Position numbers and translations under genes: made by a program. Shown here piece after piece: positions 7,196 through 16,950 of a stretch of DNA of 39,266 bases. Origin of the DNA: a virus; the IMG/VR virus record IMGVR_UViG_3300032053_000197, positions 1-39,266 of that record, one strand, 5' to 3'. Position 1 is the stretch's first letter. Every line of letters begins with the position of its first letter. The notes below the pieces were generated by a model, which was not told where the DNA came from, did no database searches, and was given only the letters and a program-made list of their open reading frames with translations.

Positions 7196-7378
7196 ATGAC
7201 CCAAGTTAAATGCCCAAATTGCAATTTACTATTGGAAGTATCTATACATGGACAACCTATCATATGTTGCACATGTTTACGAACTCACTGTAAGCAATTT
7301 ATAATGCTTGAATATTCGGAAGAAAAACATATAAATCTTGGAGATGGATTTTTTCAAAAAGCGAAAGATGTAAAATGA
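7196..7378 (+). CDS. Small zinc-ribbon protein
   Basis: 60 residues from ATG at 7196, chosen over the longer upstream reading (7157) because GAAAGGAAA sits correctly before it and the upstream part is taken by the 46-residue frame. Two CxxC knuckles, CPNC near residue 6 and CCTC near residue 28, indicate a zinc ribbon, with a further Cys downstream. Zinc ribbons of this size in phages are usually nucleic-acid- or protein-binding accessory factors. The TGA overlaps the next ATG (ATGA), so it is translationally coupled to the nucleotide kinase. Confidence 0.72.
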   Translation: MTQVKCPNCNLLLEVSIHGQPIICCTCLRTHCKQFIMLEYSEEKHINLGDGFFQKAKDVK

Positions 7379-8016
7379 CTTATATAATAGGATTAGCTGG
7401 ACCAGGACATGTTGGAAAATCAACAACCGCTAAAAAAATATTGGAAGCGTTTAATACGTTTACTATATCCAACAAAAGGACTTTATTTACAAAAATATTT
7501 CCAGACGTTCCACTTCCTTTAAATCCAATATTTGATTTGAAAATTGGGTCATTTGCGTTTGCTATGCCAATATACGAATTAGTATCATCAATTACAGGAT
7601 TTGAAATATCACAATTGAAAGATGAAACATTTAAAGAAACTCCATGGACTTCCGAAAACTCTCCTATGCCATGTTTAATCGACTGGACTCCTAGAAAATT
7701 ACTCCAAATTATTGGAACTGAATGTTTTAGAAATAATGTAAATAAAGATTTTTGGATAGAGTTATCTTTATCTAAAATAAAAAATTATGATATAGCTATT
7801 TGTGAAGATAGTAGATTTTCTAATGAATATAAAAAATGCGATATTGTTATAGAATTAGAACGTGATGGGATTGATTATCTTATGAATCATGCGAGTGCTA
7901 TGCCTCCAGATAAAAAATATGTTTGGAAAAAAATAAAACTTCATAACGATATCGATTATAAACAAATATTAGAAGATATATTATTAAAATATATAAAGGA
8001 TAAAAATGCCATATAA
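7375..8016 (+). CDS. Deoxynucleoside monophosphate kinase
   Basis: 213 residues. A Walker A loop, GPGHVGKST (G9 to T17), starts the protein. The central block is typical of phage dNMP kinases of the T4 gp1 type: SFAFAMPIYELV, an acidic LKDETFKETP stretch, TPRKLLQIIGTECFRNNVN with a following DFW, then DIAICEDSRFSNE, where the D/R/F/E set lines the nucleotide site. The enzyme would phosphorylate dNMPs to dNDPs to supply phage DNA synthesis in the cytosol. Size is close to the T4 enzyme (241 residues). It overlaps the zinc-ribbon gene by four bases and the next gene by eleven, so it is in a compact operon. Substrate range cannot be read from sequence. Confidence 0.88.
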   Translation: MTYIIGLAGPGHVGKSTTAKKILEAFNTFTISNKRTLFTKIFPDVPLPLNPIFDLKIGSFAFAMPIYELVSSITGFEISQLKDETFKETPWTSENSPMPCLIDWTPRKLLQIIGTECFRNNVNKDFWIELSLSKIKNYDIAICEDSRFSNEYKKCDIVIELERDGIDYLMNHASAMPPDKKYVWKKIKLHNDIDYKQILEDILLKYIKDKNAI

Positions 8017-8218
8017 TTTCTTTAAAGAAATAAAATTAAGATGTAATTTATGTAAAGATGTAATAACTCCCAATTCTAATACAGAATGGGTTGAATGTAG
8101 TTGTGGGTCTATACAAGTAATAGGAAAAAACTCATTTTTAAAAATTAAAGGCACTGAATATACAAATTTGTCAACTTATGATATGTCCAATCTTCCAGAT
8201 TTTATAGAACCATCTTAA
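8006..8218 (+). CDS. Small Cys-rich (zinc-ribbon-like) protein
   Basis: 70 residues; AAGGA precedes the ATG inside the end of the kinase gene. One CNLC knuckle (near residue 13) and a CSCG pair (near residue 32) probably bind zinc, followed by a strand-rich tail ending in NLPDFIEPS. Proteins of this length and pattern are frequent among T4-like phage hypotheticals, but I cannot give a function. Confidence 0.7.
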   Translation: MPYNFFKEIKLRCNLCKDVITPNSNTEWVECSCGSIQVIGKNSFLKIKGTEYTNLSTYDMSNLPDFIEPS

Positions 8219-8232
8219 CTAAAGGAAACTAT

Positions 8233-8826
8233 ATGCGATTTGAAATACCATTATCAGAAGAAATTTTACTTCACAGTACACAATTAAACGATTGTTTATT
8301 TTTAACTGGTGAATTAAAAATAGATATAGCGACTGTATTGGTTCAAGATTTGATGAAATTAGAAGCTAGAAATAGAGCTAATAACGAATTTAATCCAATT
8401 ACTCTTCTTATAAATTGTCCTGGAGGAGATTTATATAGTGCTTGGATGATCATCGACTGGATGAACCAAATGGTTACACCTATTGAAACATTTGCTTTAG
8501 GTCAAGCTGCCTCAGCAGGCTTAATGATTTTTATGAATGGTACTCAAGGTCTTAGAAAAGCCACAAAAAATACGCAATTCATGTCACATAGATATTCAAT
8601 TGGTATAGAAGCGAGTCATGCAGATTTAATGGCTCAAAGAAAAGAATTGGATAGAACTCACGATAGAATTATTAATCATTATATGAAATGTACTAAATTG
8701 ACTAAAAAAATTATTCAAGATCAATTATTAACTGAACATAATGTGTGGTTGGATGCTAAACAATGTAAAAAATTTAATATATGTGATGTAGTAACCGTAG
8801 ATTTTTTCAAAACTAAAGGAAAATAA
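8233..8826 (+). CDS. ClpP-like serine protease
   Basis: 197 residues, AAGGAAA ribosome site. The fold signature is clear: an LLINCPGGD segment with the oxyanion-loop glycines, then FALGQAASAGLMIF with nucleophile S94, then FMSHRYS with H119. S to H spacing is 25, as in E. coli ClpP. Near the C-terminus, TEHNVWLDAKQCKKFNICD aligns without gaps to the E. coli segment that begins TERDRF and ends in VD; this puts N170 where ClpP has its catalytic Asp171. The protein could be a weakened or altered ClpP-family enzyme. Its position next to nucleotide-metabolism genes, not head genes, favours a host-interacting or accessory protease over a prohead protease. Family assignment is strong; activity is uncertain. 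Confidence 0.85.
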   Translation: MRFEIPLSEEILLHSTQLNDCLFLTGELKIDIATVLVQDLMKLEARNRANNEFNPITLLINCPGGDLYSAWMIIDWMNQMVTPIETFALGQAASAGLMIFMNGTQGLRKATKNTQFMSHRYSIGIEASHADLMAQRKELDRTHDRIINHYMKCTKLTKKIIQDQLLTEHNVWLDAKQCKKFNICDVVTVDFFKTKGK

Positions 8827-8830
8827 TAAA

Positions 8831-9520
8831 ATGAACAATAATAACACAGAAATTTCAAATTCGGAAAAAAATAATAAATCATTATCACTGGTAGACAAAT
8901 ATTGTTCCAAGTCCATTATGACTTCTGATGATTTTAAAGCATTAGCAGAATCTTCAGATTTTATGGTTAGTACATACGAAACAGTTCCAATGTATAGACC
9001 ATTAATAATAAAATTATTTGGAGTATTGGGAAATAAAGATTTTCCAACAGTTGATTCTAGATTTCATCAATGTAAAGTTGAAGCTGAAGTACATTCAAAT
9101 GAATTAATTAGAGAGTTACACGAATTGCAATTACAAAAAAATTCAATAGACCGCGCTGAATATCTTTTAAAAGAAGTTATGCAAAATAAATATGAAAAAG
9201 AAACTGATATAATAGGCAAAAAGGAAATAGAATTTGATATGAAAGATCAAGTAATTATTATATCTAAGAAAAAATTTGAATATGTCCAATTAGAGAAAAA
9301 AATAAAGTATAGAATTTCTGAAATAAATGAATGGAGATTAATTTCAGAAAAATTATTTAAATCTCCAGATTATAAAAATCAAAAGTATGAAGAAATAATG
9401 GTAGAATTATTAACTAATAGTTATTCAAACGAATTGAAAAAATCATCTATTAAAGAAGATGATAAACAATTTATTACATCACAATTAAATATTCTTAATA
9501 CACTTTTAAATAAAACTTAA
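8831..9520 (+). CDS. Hypothetical coiled-coil protein
   Basis: 229 residues, starting five bases after the ClpP-like gene with AGGAAA upstream. Roughly residues 75-190 are charged and helical (long Lys/Glu/Ile stretches without Pro or Gly), likely coiled coil. The N-terminus contains a Ser/Asn-rich lead and a conserved-looking segment around residues 40-65. No enzyme motif is visible. Its TAA and the TAA of the convergent fibre gene share TTAA, leaving no room for an intergenic terminator. Possibly a partner of the ClpP-like protein, by adjacency only. Confidence 0.68.
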   Translation: MNNNNTEISNSEKNNKSLSLVDKYCSKSIMTSDDFKALAESSDFMVSTYETVPMYRPLIIKLFGVLGNKDFPTVDSRFHQCKVEAEVHSNELIRELHELQLQKNSIDRAEYLLKEVMQNKYEKETDIIGKKEIEFDMKDQVIIISKKKFEYVQLEKKIKYRISEINEWRLISEKLFKSPDYKNQKYEEIMVELLTNSYSNELKKSSIKEDDKQFITSQLNILNTLLNKT

Positions 9521-11421
9521 AATCCTATTATTGTAACGTTAATATCAGTAGGTGTAGTTAATATTATTCTTGTATTACATATATCTAATGCAAAAACTTC
9601 TTGAGGATTTATTTTTCTTCCAGATGAAGTTTCTATAACGTTTATAGTAAATGAATATTTATCATTTAAATACAATAAGTGTGGAATATCGTATTGAAAC
9701 CCTAAAAATGTAGCCTCGCCAGACATCGTATATGACGTAGGCGAAAAATCAGTTGTTAATATAGCTTGCGAATAATTTTTTGAGGCACCACCATCTAATG
9801 TAATTATGTTTACACCGTTAAAATATTGTAATGAATTGTTAATAGGATTTAGCCAAATTGGAGCGCCATATTCCATAGAATAATTAGCGAAATCTGATAC
9901 TGAACCTTTAGCAAATCCAAGTCTTAATTCATTTTTATGACCTATACCAAAAGCTAAATCTGAACCATTCCAAAACGATTTCATTGGTTTTATATTAAAT
10001 GTAGTTCCAGTAGTTCCAGTAGTTCCAGTAGTTCCAGTAGTTCCAGTAGTTCCAGTAGTTCCAGTAGTTCCAGTAGTTCCAGTAGTTCCAGTAGTTCCAG
10101 TAGTTCCAGTAGTTCCTGTTGTTGGCGCGATTGAATTATATACGCTTACATTATAATATTCGTCAAATCCAAACACATTTAAAACGCTAGTCTCATTTAC
10201 ATCTATCCAATCTTTAATTGTGGTTAAACCACCAGTATATTCAACCAAAGTATTATATTCATTTCGTATGATATTAACATTACTTATAGTTATTTTTGAA
10301 TCATTATAAGATTTCAATAATTTAGTATAAACATTAGAAAATGAATACCCATTCCAATAAAATTTTTCATCTAATGTAGTATTATTTAAATTTACCTTAC
10401 CACTCTTTATTTTTACGCCAGTAAATGATGTAACTTGGGAATTATCAGTATTAGTTGTTGCATTTGGCTGCTGTGCCATTCCAAATGTCATATTATTAAT
10501 TGTAATTAAAGTTTCAGCATGATGATTAATATATATTAATTCAATTTCATTCGAATTTGGAATTACATTACTTATAGACCCAATACGCAACCCATCAATT
10601 AAAATATTAGATATTAATGGAGTATCATCGGTAGATACATCTATTAATCTATTAAAAGAATTACTTCCACCATAAAATGAAACTGACAAATTTAAAAAAT
10701 TAGATCCACTATGTTCTTTTATAACATTACTTATTGGAGAATTTTTTATTTTTATAGCAGTCATATAAGAGCAATTTACAAATTCAAATGCAATATTTTC
10801 AATATAACATGATATATTATTAGTAGAATTTTTATCGATTTCGAAGAAATGTAGTCTATCACTCAATGTTCCATTAAAATTATTAAGTCTTATTACTGGA
10901 TTACCTACGCCTATAATTTTTATACCATTTTTATTTAAAATTAATGGGCTAAAAGTATCATCATTTTGAAATTCGTAAACCCCAATATCAGAAGTTTGTT
11001 CTAATACTCCTTGCGGTTTATGAGACCCCATAACAAATATATTAAAAGAATTGTATCCATTATATAATTGTAAATTTGCCCACGTTACAGCATCTATTAA
11101 AGAATTATAAATTTCACCATCTACAATTTTATCATTTGTTATAGTGGAATCCACATATATAAATCTAGTAGAATCTTTTTGATATGCAAATTGATTTAAA
11201 TACCGCAATGCGTCTGCAACATTGGTAACACCTGTAAAAAATGAATTTGACGAATCAAATAATACTTTACCACTCAATATCGCTTCAATTAATTGAGTTA
11301 ACGTTACTCCAGATGGATTTGGAATATCAGAAAGAATCAGATTCCCATTGGCATCATCTGTTAATGCGCTAGGTATTCTTCCAACTTGATATACACTAGA
11401 TTTAAAAGGTTCAAGTGCCAT
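9517..11421 (-). CDS. Tail-fibre protein with beta-helix and collagen-like stalk
   Basis: 634 residues. AAGGGGAT lies seven bases before the ATG, which overlaps the previous stop (TAATG). The N-terminal 85 residues include a DANGNLILSD...GVTLTQLIEA pattern that loosely matches the head domains of the fibres at 11421 and 16951. Residues about 100-420 have repeating short hydrophobic strands with Asn turns, as in a right-handed beta-helix (GIKIIGVGNPVIRLNNF and onward). A collagen-like stalk of about 12 Gly-Thr-Thr triplets follows, then a roughly 170-residue beta-rich tip. It is the last gene of the late operon and is a strong candidate distal fibre or receptor-binding protein. Role is inferred. 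Confidence 0.75.
   Translation of the reverse strand: MALEPFKSSVYQVGRIPSALTDDANGNLILSDIPNPSGVTLTQLIEAILSGKVLFDSSNSFFTGVTNVADALRYLNQFAYQKDSTRFIYVDSTITNDKIVDGEIYNSLIDAVTWANLQLYNGYNSFNIFVMGSHKPQGVLEQTSDIGVYEFQNDDTFSPLILNKNGIKIIGVGNPVIRLNNFNGTLSDRLHFFEIDKNSTNNISCYIENIAFEFVNCSYMTAIKIKNSPISNVIKEHSGSNFLNLSVSFYGGSNSFNRLIDVSTDDTPLISNILIDGLRIGSISNVIPNSNEIELIYINHHAETLITINNMTFGMAQQPNATTNTDNSQVTSFTGVKIKSGKVNLNNTTLDEKFYWNGYSFSNVYTKLLKSYNDSKITISNVNIIRNEYNTLVEYTGGLTTIKDWIDVNETSVLNVFGFDEYYNVSVYNSIAPTTGTTGTTGTTGTTGTTGTTGTTGTTGTTGTTGTTGTTGTTFNIKPMKSFWNGSDLAFGIGHKNELRLGFAKGSVSDFANYSMEYGAPIWLNPINNSLQYFNGVNIITLDGGASKNYSQAILTTDFSPTSYTMSGEATFLGFQYDIPHLLYLNDKYSFTINVIETSSGRKINPQEVFALDICNTRIILTTPTDINVTIIGF
10001..10117 (-). 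repeat. 9-bp tandem repeat encoding collagen-like Gly-Thr-Thr
   Basis: Thirteen head-to-tail copies of GTAGTTCCA as read on the plus strand; the last ends in T instead of A. On the coding strand this is ACT-ACT-GGA (Thr-Thr-Gly). The near-perfect nucleotide identity points to recent expansion by slippage or unequal exchange, so copy number probably varies between isolates. Confidence 0.95.
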
Positions 11422-12758
11422 TATGCATCCCCTTGTGATTTAATTTTTGTAGCGATCCAGTCGATGGTCCCAGTAAAATTATTTTCTGCCACAATAGTAA
11501 ATCCGGTCGATTTTTTATTAGTATACCACGTATTTATATTTTTATTACATGATAAATTTATTATATAATCACTTCCAGTAAAAGGATTTGCAAATGCAAT
11601 ATTAACATAATTTTGATTTTTAAACGATACATTTCCAGATTTTCGACCTATTGAATCATTTTTATTAATATCAAATATTATCGTATCTATACTCATATTG
11701 GTTATAGGAACATTAGATATAGAATTTGGAAATCCTAATAAACGACGTTCTAAAGATTTATAATGAATTCCGTTAGTATTACCATCTACACAACTATAAG
11801 ATACATCAGAAGTTAATATATCATCAGTATGAAATTGTATAGTTATTGTATGCGGTGGATCATTTTGTAATTCTATTTGATCTGACGTATTATCACAATT
11901 ACAACTAATTTTATTAGCAGTTGTAAATTCTGGCAATGCGCCAACGAATGTCAATATTGGTTGTTGTTCGGACGACAATGCCGAACTATTATTTATAGAT
12001 TTTCTATCCAATTCTACATTCGCAGTTTTATCAAATAATCTAAATAATATAGGTAAATTAGAAGATACTAATCTAGCATTAACTTTCGCTAATATAAAGC
12101 ATGCTTTATTAACATCTAATGGAGGCAATATAATTGATAAATTTGGAACATCGTGCCATCTCATAGACCCATCAGCATTATATGCATACCCATTAGGAGT
12201 TATATTAGAATCATAATCAGATAATTGTGATAAATATCGATCTAAAGAAAAAACTTTAGTGCCAACAGCATTACCAGGATAATCGTTAGTTTCAGTCAAT
12301 TTTACGAAAATTCGTCCATCTACAGTATTTTCTACAACTGTAGGATCTCCATTCACATCTACAATTATATTATTGCAATCATTATTTGTTATTTTTGTAC
12401 TACCGATCCAATATATGCCGCCAGTAGTTAATTTACTTTTCCATTGAACATATGCATCTATTATTTCTTTTAATGAATAAGGACGAGGAACTGTAGAATC
12501 TTTAAAATACAACACTCCATCAACAGAATATACACCTTGAATTCTTTGAAATAAATCTTTTAATTTAATATAATTTAATGGATTTCCATTAATATCAGTT
12601 AATGTTTTTGTATAATTATCTTTAAAAATTAGATTGCCATCACTATCAGCAGATATAGCATTATCCAAAGATGTAATATCGGTAGCACTTTGATTTGGTA
12701 TTCCCAAGCTTATTCCGTCAGTTATAAATGGTTCAGATGGTATTATAGGTTCAGTCAT
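11421..12758 (-). CDS. Fibre/adhesin with N-terminal docking-like domain and C-terminal beta-sandwich module
   Basis: 445 residues, AAGGAA before the ATG. The N-terminal 140 residues (DSDGNLIFKD...YIKLKDLF...GVLYFKD...SLKEIIDAY...GGIYWIGS) follow the same pattern as the N-terminus of the 650-residue protein at 16951-18903, suggesting a shared attachment domain. The middle is beta-rich with several Cys residues (CNCDN, YSCVDG). The last 75 residues are one copy of the recurrent module: VNIAFANPF, YIINL, NTWYTNKKSTGFTI, FTGTIDWIAT. It lies within the late adhesin operon. A virion adhesin role is inferred from module sharing and position. Confidence 0.75.
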   Translation of the reverse strand: MTEPIIPSEPFITDGISLGIPNQSATDITSLDNAISADSDGNLIFKDNYTKTLTDINGNPLNYIKLKDLFQRIQGVYSVDGVLYFKDSTVPRPYSLKEIIDAYVQWKSKLTTGGIYWIGSTKITNNDCNNIIVDVNGDPTVVENTVDGRIFVKLTETNDYPGNAVGTKVFSLDRYLSQLSDYDSNITPNGYAYNADGSMRWHDVPNLSIILPPLDVNKACFILAKVNARLVSSNLPILFRLFDKTANVELDRKSINNSSALSSEQQPILTFVGALPEFTTANKISCNCDNTSDQIELQNDPPHTITIQFHTDDILTSDVSYSCVDGNTNGIHYKSLERRLLGFPNSISNVPITNMSIDTIIFDINKNDSIGRKSGNVSFKNQNYVNIAFANPFTGSDYIINLSCNKNINTWYTNKKSTGFTIVAENNFTGTIDWIATKIKSQGDA

Positions 12759-12767
12759 AATTATTCC

Positions 12768-15700
12768 TTACTTATTAAATATATATCCATTTTCTGGTGG
12801 ATTTTGTATAATATCTTGCTCTGTAGTTTTCATAGTTACGGTTGCCATATAATCTACGGTGCCCGTCCAATTACTCATTTCAGATTTTATTGTGAACCCG
12901 CTAGTAGTTTTATTTTCCCACCAAACTTTTATATTTTCACTACAAGTCAATGCCACGTAATAGTTTGCGCCTACATCATCAGACATTGGAGTTGCAAATG
13001 TTACATTAACAGAATTCGTATTCGATTCAAAAAATACAGTGCCAAATCTTTCAACATCTATATTAGATTCAGCTTCAAATATAATACAATTTAAATCTGA
13101 TCTATTTCCATTAGCAGAAATAGCACTAGTATTAGTTGTATAATATGTATTAAAACGTCTTCCGTAATAATTTTTCAAGTATGAGTCTTCTTCTGGAATA
13201 TCTTCGGTATTCCATATATAAATTCGTTTAGAAGTAGGAGATGAATGCATACCACTTCCTAATAAAGTTTGCCCAACACTTCTAGAAATTTTATGTCCAC
13301 CAACTATTACAGATTTATCAACAGTTCCAAATATCATTTGTCCTATATTCCAAAATCCAATCTCTCTCCATTGAGTTACTGGATGAATTTTTACAGTTTT
13401 AAATCCAGAACCTAAAATAGAAATAGTATCATAATTTGGAGAATCGCCACCTAATCCTACACCATCCATATAACGTTTCCATTTACTTTGCAACATTATT
13501 CCTTTATTTGGAGTTAATACATTATTAGCATTAGATGTTACAACATATTCTGGGACTTTATATCTGCCGTCATCTCTAAATTCTTGTATGAAATTGGTAG
13601 AATATTCAGAATATACGTTACCACTATCCCCAACATTTATATCATGATTAGGATTTTCGTGAGTTATTAACGATTCGCAACTTTCAATAACGCAAGTTTT
13701 TAATTGAACTTGTACAATACCTGCTGGACACGCTTCCAATGTTGATATTAAAGTTCCTTCATTTTTTGCCAATAAAATAAGATTGATAGATGTTTGTAAC
13801 GTATTAGCACACGTATTAAATAAATCATATCTTACATTTGAATATAATTTTCCACTAGAAGTAAATTCAGTAGAACTTATAAATGTAAAATCATTAGGGA
13901 ACATTTTTATACCACTACAACATGCAGAACCAATTGAAGAAAATGATCCAGAAATTGCACTAGATACTACAGATTCAGCAGATCCCGTAATATAATTATT
14001 TCCACTAATACAATGCATTGCAGATATAGAAGTTAATGTACAATTTATTGGAAGATATGCTGTCGTATTATATGAATCAAATTTCCATTTTGTATTATTT
14101 ACAAAATTATATGTAACAGTTTTTAGATACGTTCCAGAAGATAGTATTGATGGAGATACGCTATTTAAAATAAAATTGTCACTATCTGTAGGAAATTCAA
14201 ATATTTCATTAGAACTAGTGATAGTACCTGTTACAAGTGATTCGACTGTAGTATTTGGACAACTATATAAACAATTAGTAGAAGAATCAAATTGGTATGT
14301 CAAACTTCCTGATGGCACAAAATTAACTGATGAAATATTCCAAATACATTCGTCAATATAATTATATTCTACATTAATATGTCTAGTACCATCAGTAGAG
14401 CTTATAGAATCAGAAATAGATTTTAAAAAGAAATGTGATGGAAATAAATGCCCGCCACCAGAGCAACAATTTAAATCTGGAAATGAATTATCTCCAGAAT
14501 TGCAAATTAATGAATATGTTTGAATACCACCAGTAATATTTACTAAGGTTGAAGACGGAGTAAATGTATAACTACATATTCCACTCACTCCAAGAGTATC
14601 AGAAATATCATATAATCTACCAATAGAATTCGGTTCATATGTTACAGTATTTACATTCCAATATGCTTTTATTTCTACATCATTTAATGCTACAACATTG
14701 TGTACTTGATCTTTGCTGTTACCTTCTACATAAATTCTATTATTTATTAATGCCATTGCGGAATTAGAACTAAATACTAAATTTGTGATAGAATAAAGAG
14801 TTTCAAATTTATTTCCATTAGAAAATTCAGTTCTATAATTGAATACATAATTTCCTAAATAATCTGTATCATTCGTAAATGCTGATGACCATAATGGTAC
14901 ACCCCATCTTTCATTAGTATCATTTCCTATAGATGCTATTATATTAAATTTTTCAGCAATATTAAAACTACTATCTTCCAATGTATATATCCAATCATAA
15001 TTTTTATTTTGTATTCCAACCATTACCCCATTATCACTAATCGTACTGAATTTAACTTGCGAATCTCCTGAAATAAAGGTTCCAGAAATTGGAAGCATAA
15101 GTGAATCAATAAGAGTTAGATTTTGTACGGACGAAGCATATGTATCAGTTAATATGGCATCACGTATATCATCTAATTTATTATACATTATATTGAACAC
15201 GCCTCTGTTTGCATATCCAGATATTGCGCCATTAATAGATGTATACATAAATGTATGTTGAAATGCGCCAATTAAATTTACTACCGATTCGTTTGCAACT
15301 ATACTTTGCAATGAACAACCTTTAAATTCATTGGTTATTGCACCAGATACATCATTTGGATACATTTTTATTTTATTTTTATATTGTAATTTAATTTCAT
15401 CAATAAATATTTGTCCATAAAATTCTATAGGTAAACTAGAAATACTTAATGTTGCAGCTTTTACTGGAAAATGATTGGTAGTTATTGATTGAAAATTTGC
15501 ACTTATAGTCAAAGTATCAACCGTTGGATAAGATATAATTACATTTGCTCCAGATATAATCTGATAATTTGACATTTCAGTAACCGGATTAACAGTATTT
15601 ATGAGACATGGAATATTTTTCCACGCAGTTCCCGTACATACAGGACTTCCTAAAATATTATTATATGACACAGCACTTAATCCGAAATCGAAACTTCCAT

Positions 15701-16949
15701 TTTCAGGAATAGATAAAAACGAAAACTTTGGAAAATCTGCATCTTTTATAAAATTAAAATAATTTCCAGTAGTATCGGCAGAATATGATGGATTACTTAT
15801 TAATATATGATCTCTATTAAAATTTGAGTTGTCAGTCCAAATTGGCTCTTGCCAACAAACACTAGAACTTAATGTTTTTGGATATCGTGTTCCATATAAT
15901 TTATCTTCTATTACATCTTTTATAAATTTATTATCAAAATTGAAATCGGAAAATTTAGGTAAGTCTAAGTTATCTAAATCACTATTATATGAAAAAGTAT
16001 ATTTAGAAATTGTTTCGTGTATTCCTCCAAAAAATACCGCATGAGTATCATTACCAACTCCACTATGATAGTAAACAGATTCTATTAAATTTTGTTGTCT
16101 TATCCAAGTTGTACCATCATATTTATAAACCAAATCTAATACTCGCGCTTTTTCCAATTCTGATTTAGATTCTAAATCGTCGAATAACGTAGAATATTTA
16201 TTCGTATATTTTTCGTTTATTTTAGTTTCAGCATGATCCAAAGAACTAGTTTCACATCTTCCACCAGTTGATAACCCGTTGCTATTATTACCAACATAAA
16301 CCATACCGTGACATTCTACCGGATATTTTTTATTTGGATTATTTTTAGAAAATCCAACAGCTAAACTAAAATGATCAACAGTATCAGTCGAACATCCACA
16401 TGTATCAGCGTCTTCTCCTAAATAACATATTGCAACATTGATTGCACCATCATTATTATCAAATGAATTATCATTAAATGTAAGTGTCAATGTTGAATTT
16501 GGAGCATTAACACATATATCAGAAAAGGCAATTTGTGGATTTTGATTAATATATTTTGCAATTTCTGCTGAACTTGCAAATCCAGCGGGGGTTACAAATA
16601 TAGATTTAAGATAATTACCATTTATAAAAACTTTTAAATCTGCAAAATATGTATTTTGTGGCGTAATAAATGAATTATCATCTGGTCTGCGATAAAACAA
16701 AGCTTGAGCTAGTCCAATTAATGGTAGTCCAATTAAGCCGCCAAATAATAATTGTGATATATCTATTCGTATATTTGTTCCAGGAATGCCCCATGATCCA
16801 GGAACTATATCATTTAAAGGGTCGAAATTATTTATCGTGGTTAAAGCTGATCCTATAGCGCCAGCAACACCTTCGGCAGCATTACTCGCAGCATTCCAGG
16901 CATCACCTAAAGCATCTGATACTGAACCTAATGGATTAGAATCTCCCAT
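12768..16949 (-). CDS. Very large Cys-rich fibre/adhesin protein
   Basis: 1393 residues from the ATG at 16949. That start is preferred over 16976 because GGAAGGAAGGGG lies just upstream of it and because the longer form overlaps the previous gene. The N-terminus has an Ala-rich amphipathic stretch and a hydrophobic segment (about 68-90, ending in ALFYRRPDD), unusual for a fibre. Many paired Cys occur (CGC, CCSG, SCP). Residues around 900-1110 hold three tandem beta repeats, each beginning near F-P and ending in V-x-Y; the third is the copy also found in the gene at 6202. A FRDDGR motif and one W-W-x-x-K...G-F-T-I module (about 12800-13040) close the protein. Function inferred as virion adhesin. 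Confidence 0.75.
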   Translation of the reverse strand: MGDSNPLGSVSDALGDAWNAASNAAEGVAGAIGSALTTINNFDPLNDIVPGSWGIPGTNIRIDISQLLFGGLIGLPLIGLAQALFYRRPDDNSFITPQNTYFADLKVFINGNYLKSIFVTPAGFASSAEIAKYINQNPQIAFSDICVNAPNSTLTLTFNDNSFDNNDGAINVAICYLGEDADTCGCSTDTVDHFSLAVGFSKNNPNKKYPVECHGMVYVGNNSNGLSTGGRCETSSLDHAETKINEKYTNKYSTLFDDLESKSELEKARVLDLVYKYDGTTWIRQQNLIESVYYHSGVGNDTHAVFFGGIHETISKYTFSYNSDLDNLDLPKFSDFNFDNKFIKDVIEDKLYGTRYPKTLSSSVCWQEPIWTDNSNFNRDHILISNPSYSADTTGNYFNFIKDADFPKFSFLSIPENGSFDFGLSAVSYNNILGSPVCTGTAWKNIPCLINTVNPVTEMSNYQIISGANVIISYPTVDTLTISANFQSITTNHFPVKAATLSISSLPIEFYGQIFIDEIKLQYKNKIKMYPNDVSGAITNEFKGCSLQSIVANESVVNLIGAFQHTFMYTSINGAISGYANRGVFNIMYNKLDDIRDAILTDTYASSVQNLTLIDSLMLPISGTFISGDSQVKFSTISDNGVMVGIQNKNYDWIYTLEDSSFNIAEKFNIIASIGNDTNERWGVPLWSSAFTNDTDYLGNYVFNYRTEFSNGNKFETLYSITNLVFSSNSAMALINNRIYVEGNSKDQVHNVVALNDVEIKAYWNVNTVTYEPNSIGRLYDISDTLGVSGICSYTFTPSSTLVNITGGIQTYSLICNSGDNSFPDLNCCSGGGHLFPSHFFLKSISDSISSTDGTRHINVEYNYIDECIWNISSVNFVPSGSLTYQFDSSTNCLYSCPNTTVESLVTGTITSSNEIFEFPTDSDNFILNSVSPSILSSGTYLKTVTYNFVNNTKWKFDSYNTTAYLPINCTLTSISAMHCISGNNYITGSAESVVSSAISGSFSSIGSACCSGIKMFPNDFTFISSTEFTSSGKLYSNVRYDLFNTCANTLQTSINLILLAKNEGTLISTLEACPAGIVQVQLKTCVIESCESLITHENPNHDINVGDSGNVYSEYSTNFIQEFRDDGRYKVPEYVVTSNANNVLTPNKGIMLQSKWKRYMDGVGLGGDSPNYDTISILGSGFKTVKIHPVTQWREIGFWNIGQMIFGTVDKSVIVGGHKISRSVGQTLLGSGMHSSPTSKRIYIWNTEDIPEEDSYLKNYYGRRFNTYYTTNTSAISANGNRSDLNCIIFEAESNIDVERFGTVFFESNTNSVNVTFATPMSDDVGANYYVALTCSENIKVWWENKTTSGFTIKSEMSNWTGTVDYMATVTMKTTEQDIIQNPPENGYIFNK

Positions 16950-16950
16950 A

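Noticed and set aside
9480-9560. Bidirectional terminator between the convergent genes ending at 9520 and 9517
   Set aside because: The stop codons overlap and I found no GC-rich stem or T-run on either side.
10001-10117. Possible CRISPR-like repeat array
   Set aside because: The units are 9 bp, contiguous without spacers and in frame as Gly-Thr-Thr, so this is a coding tandem repeat.
12690-13094. Plus-strand frame of 134 residues
   Set aside because: Lies opposite two clearly coding adhesin genes, is rich in Tyr/Phe/Ile/Cys as expected of an antisense shadow, and matches nothing.
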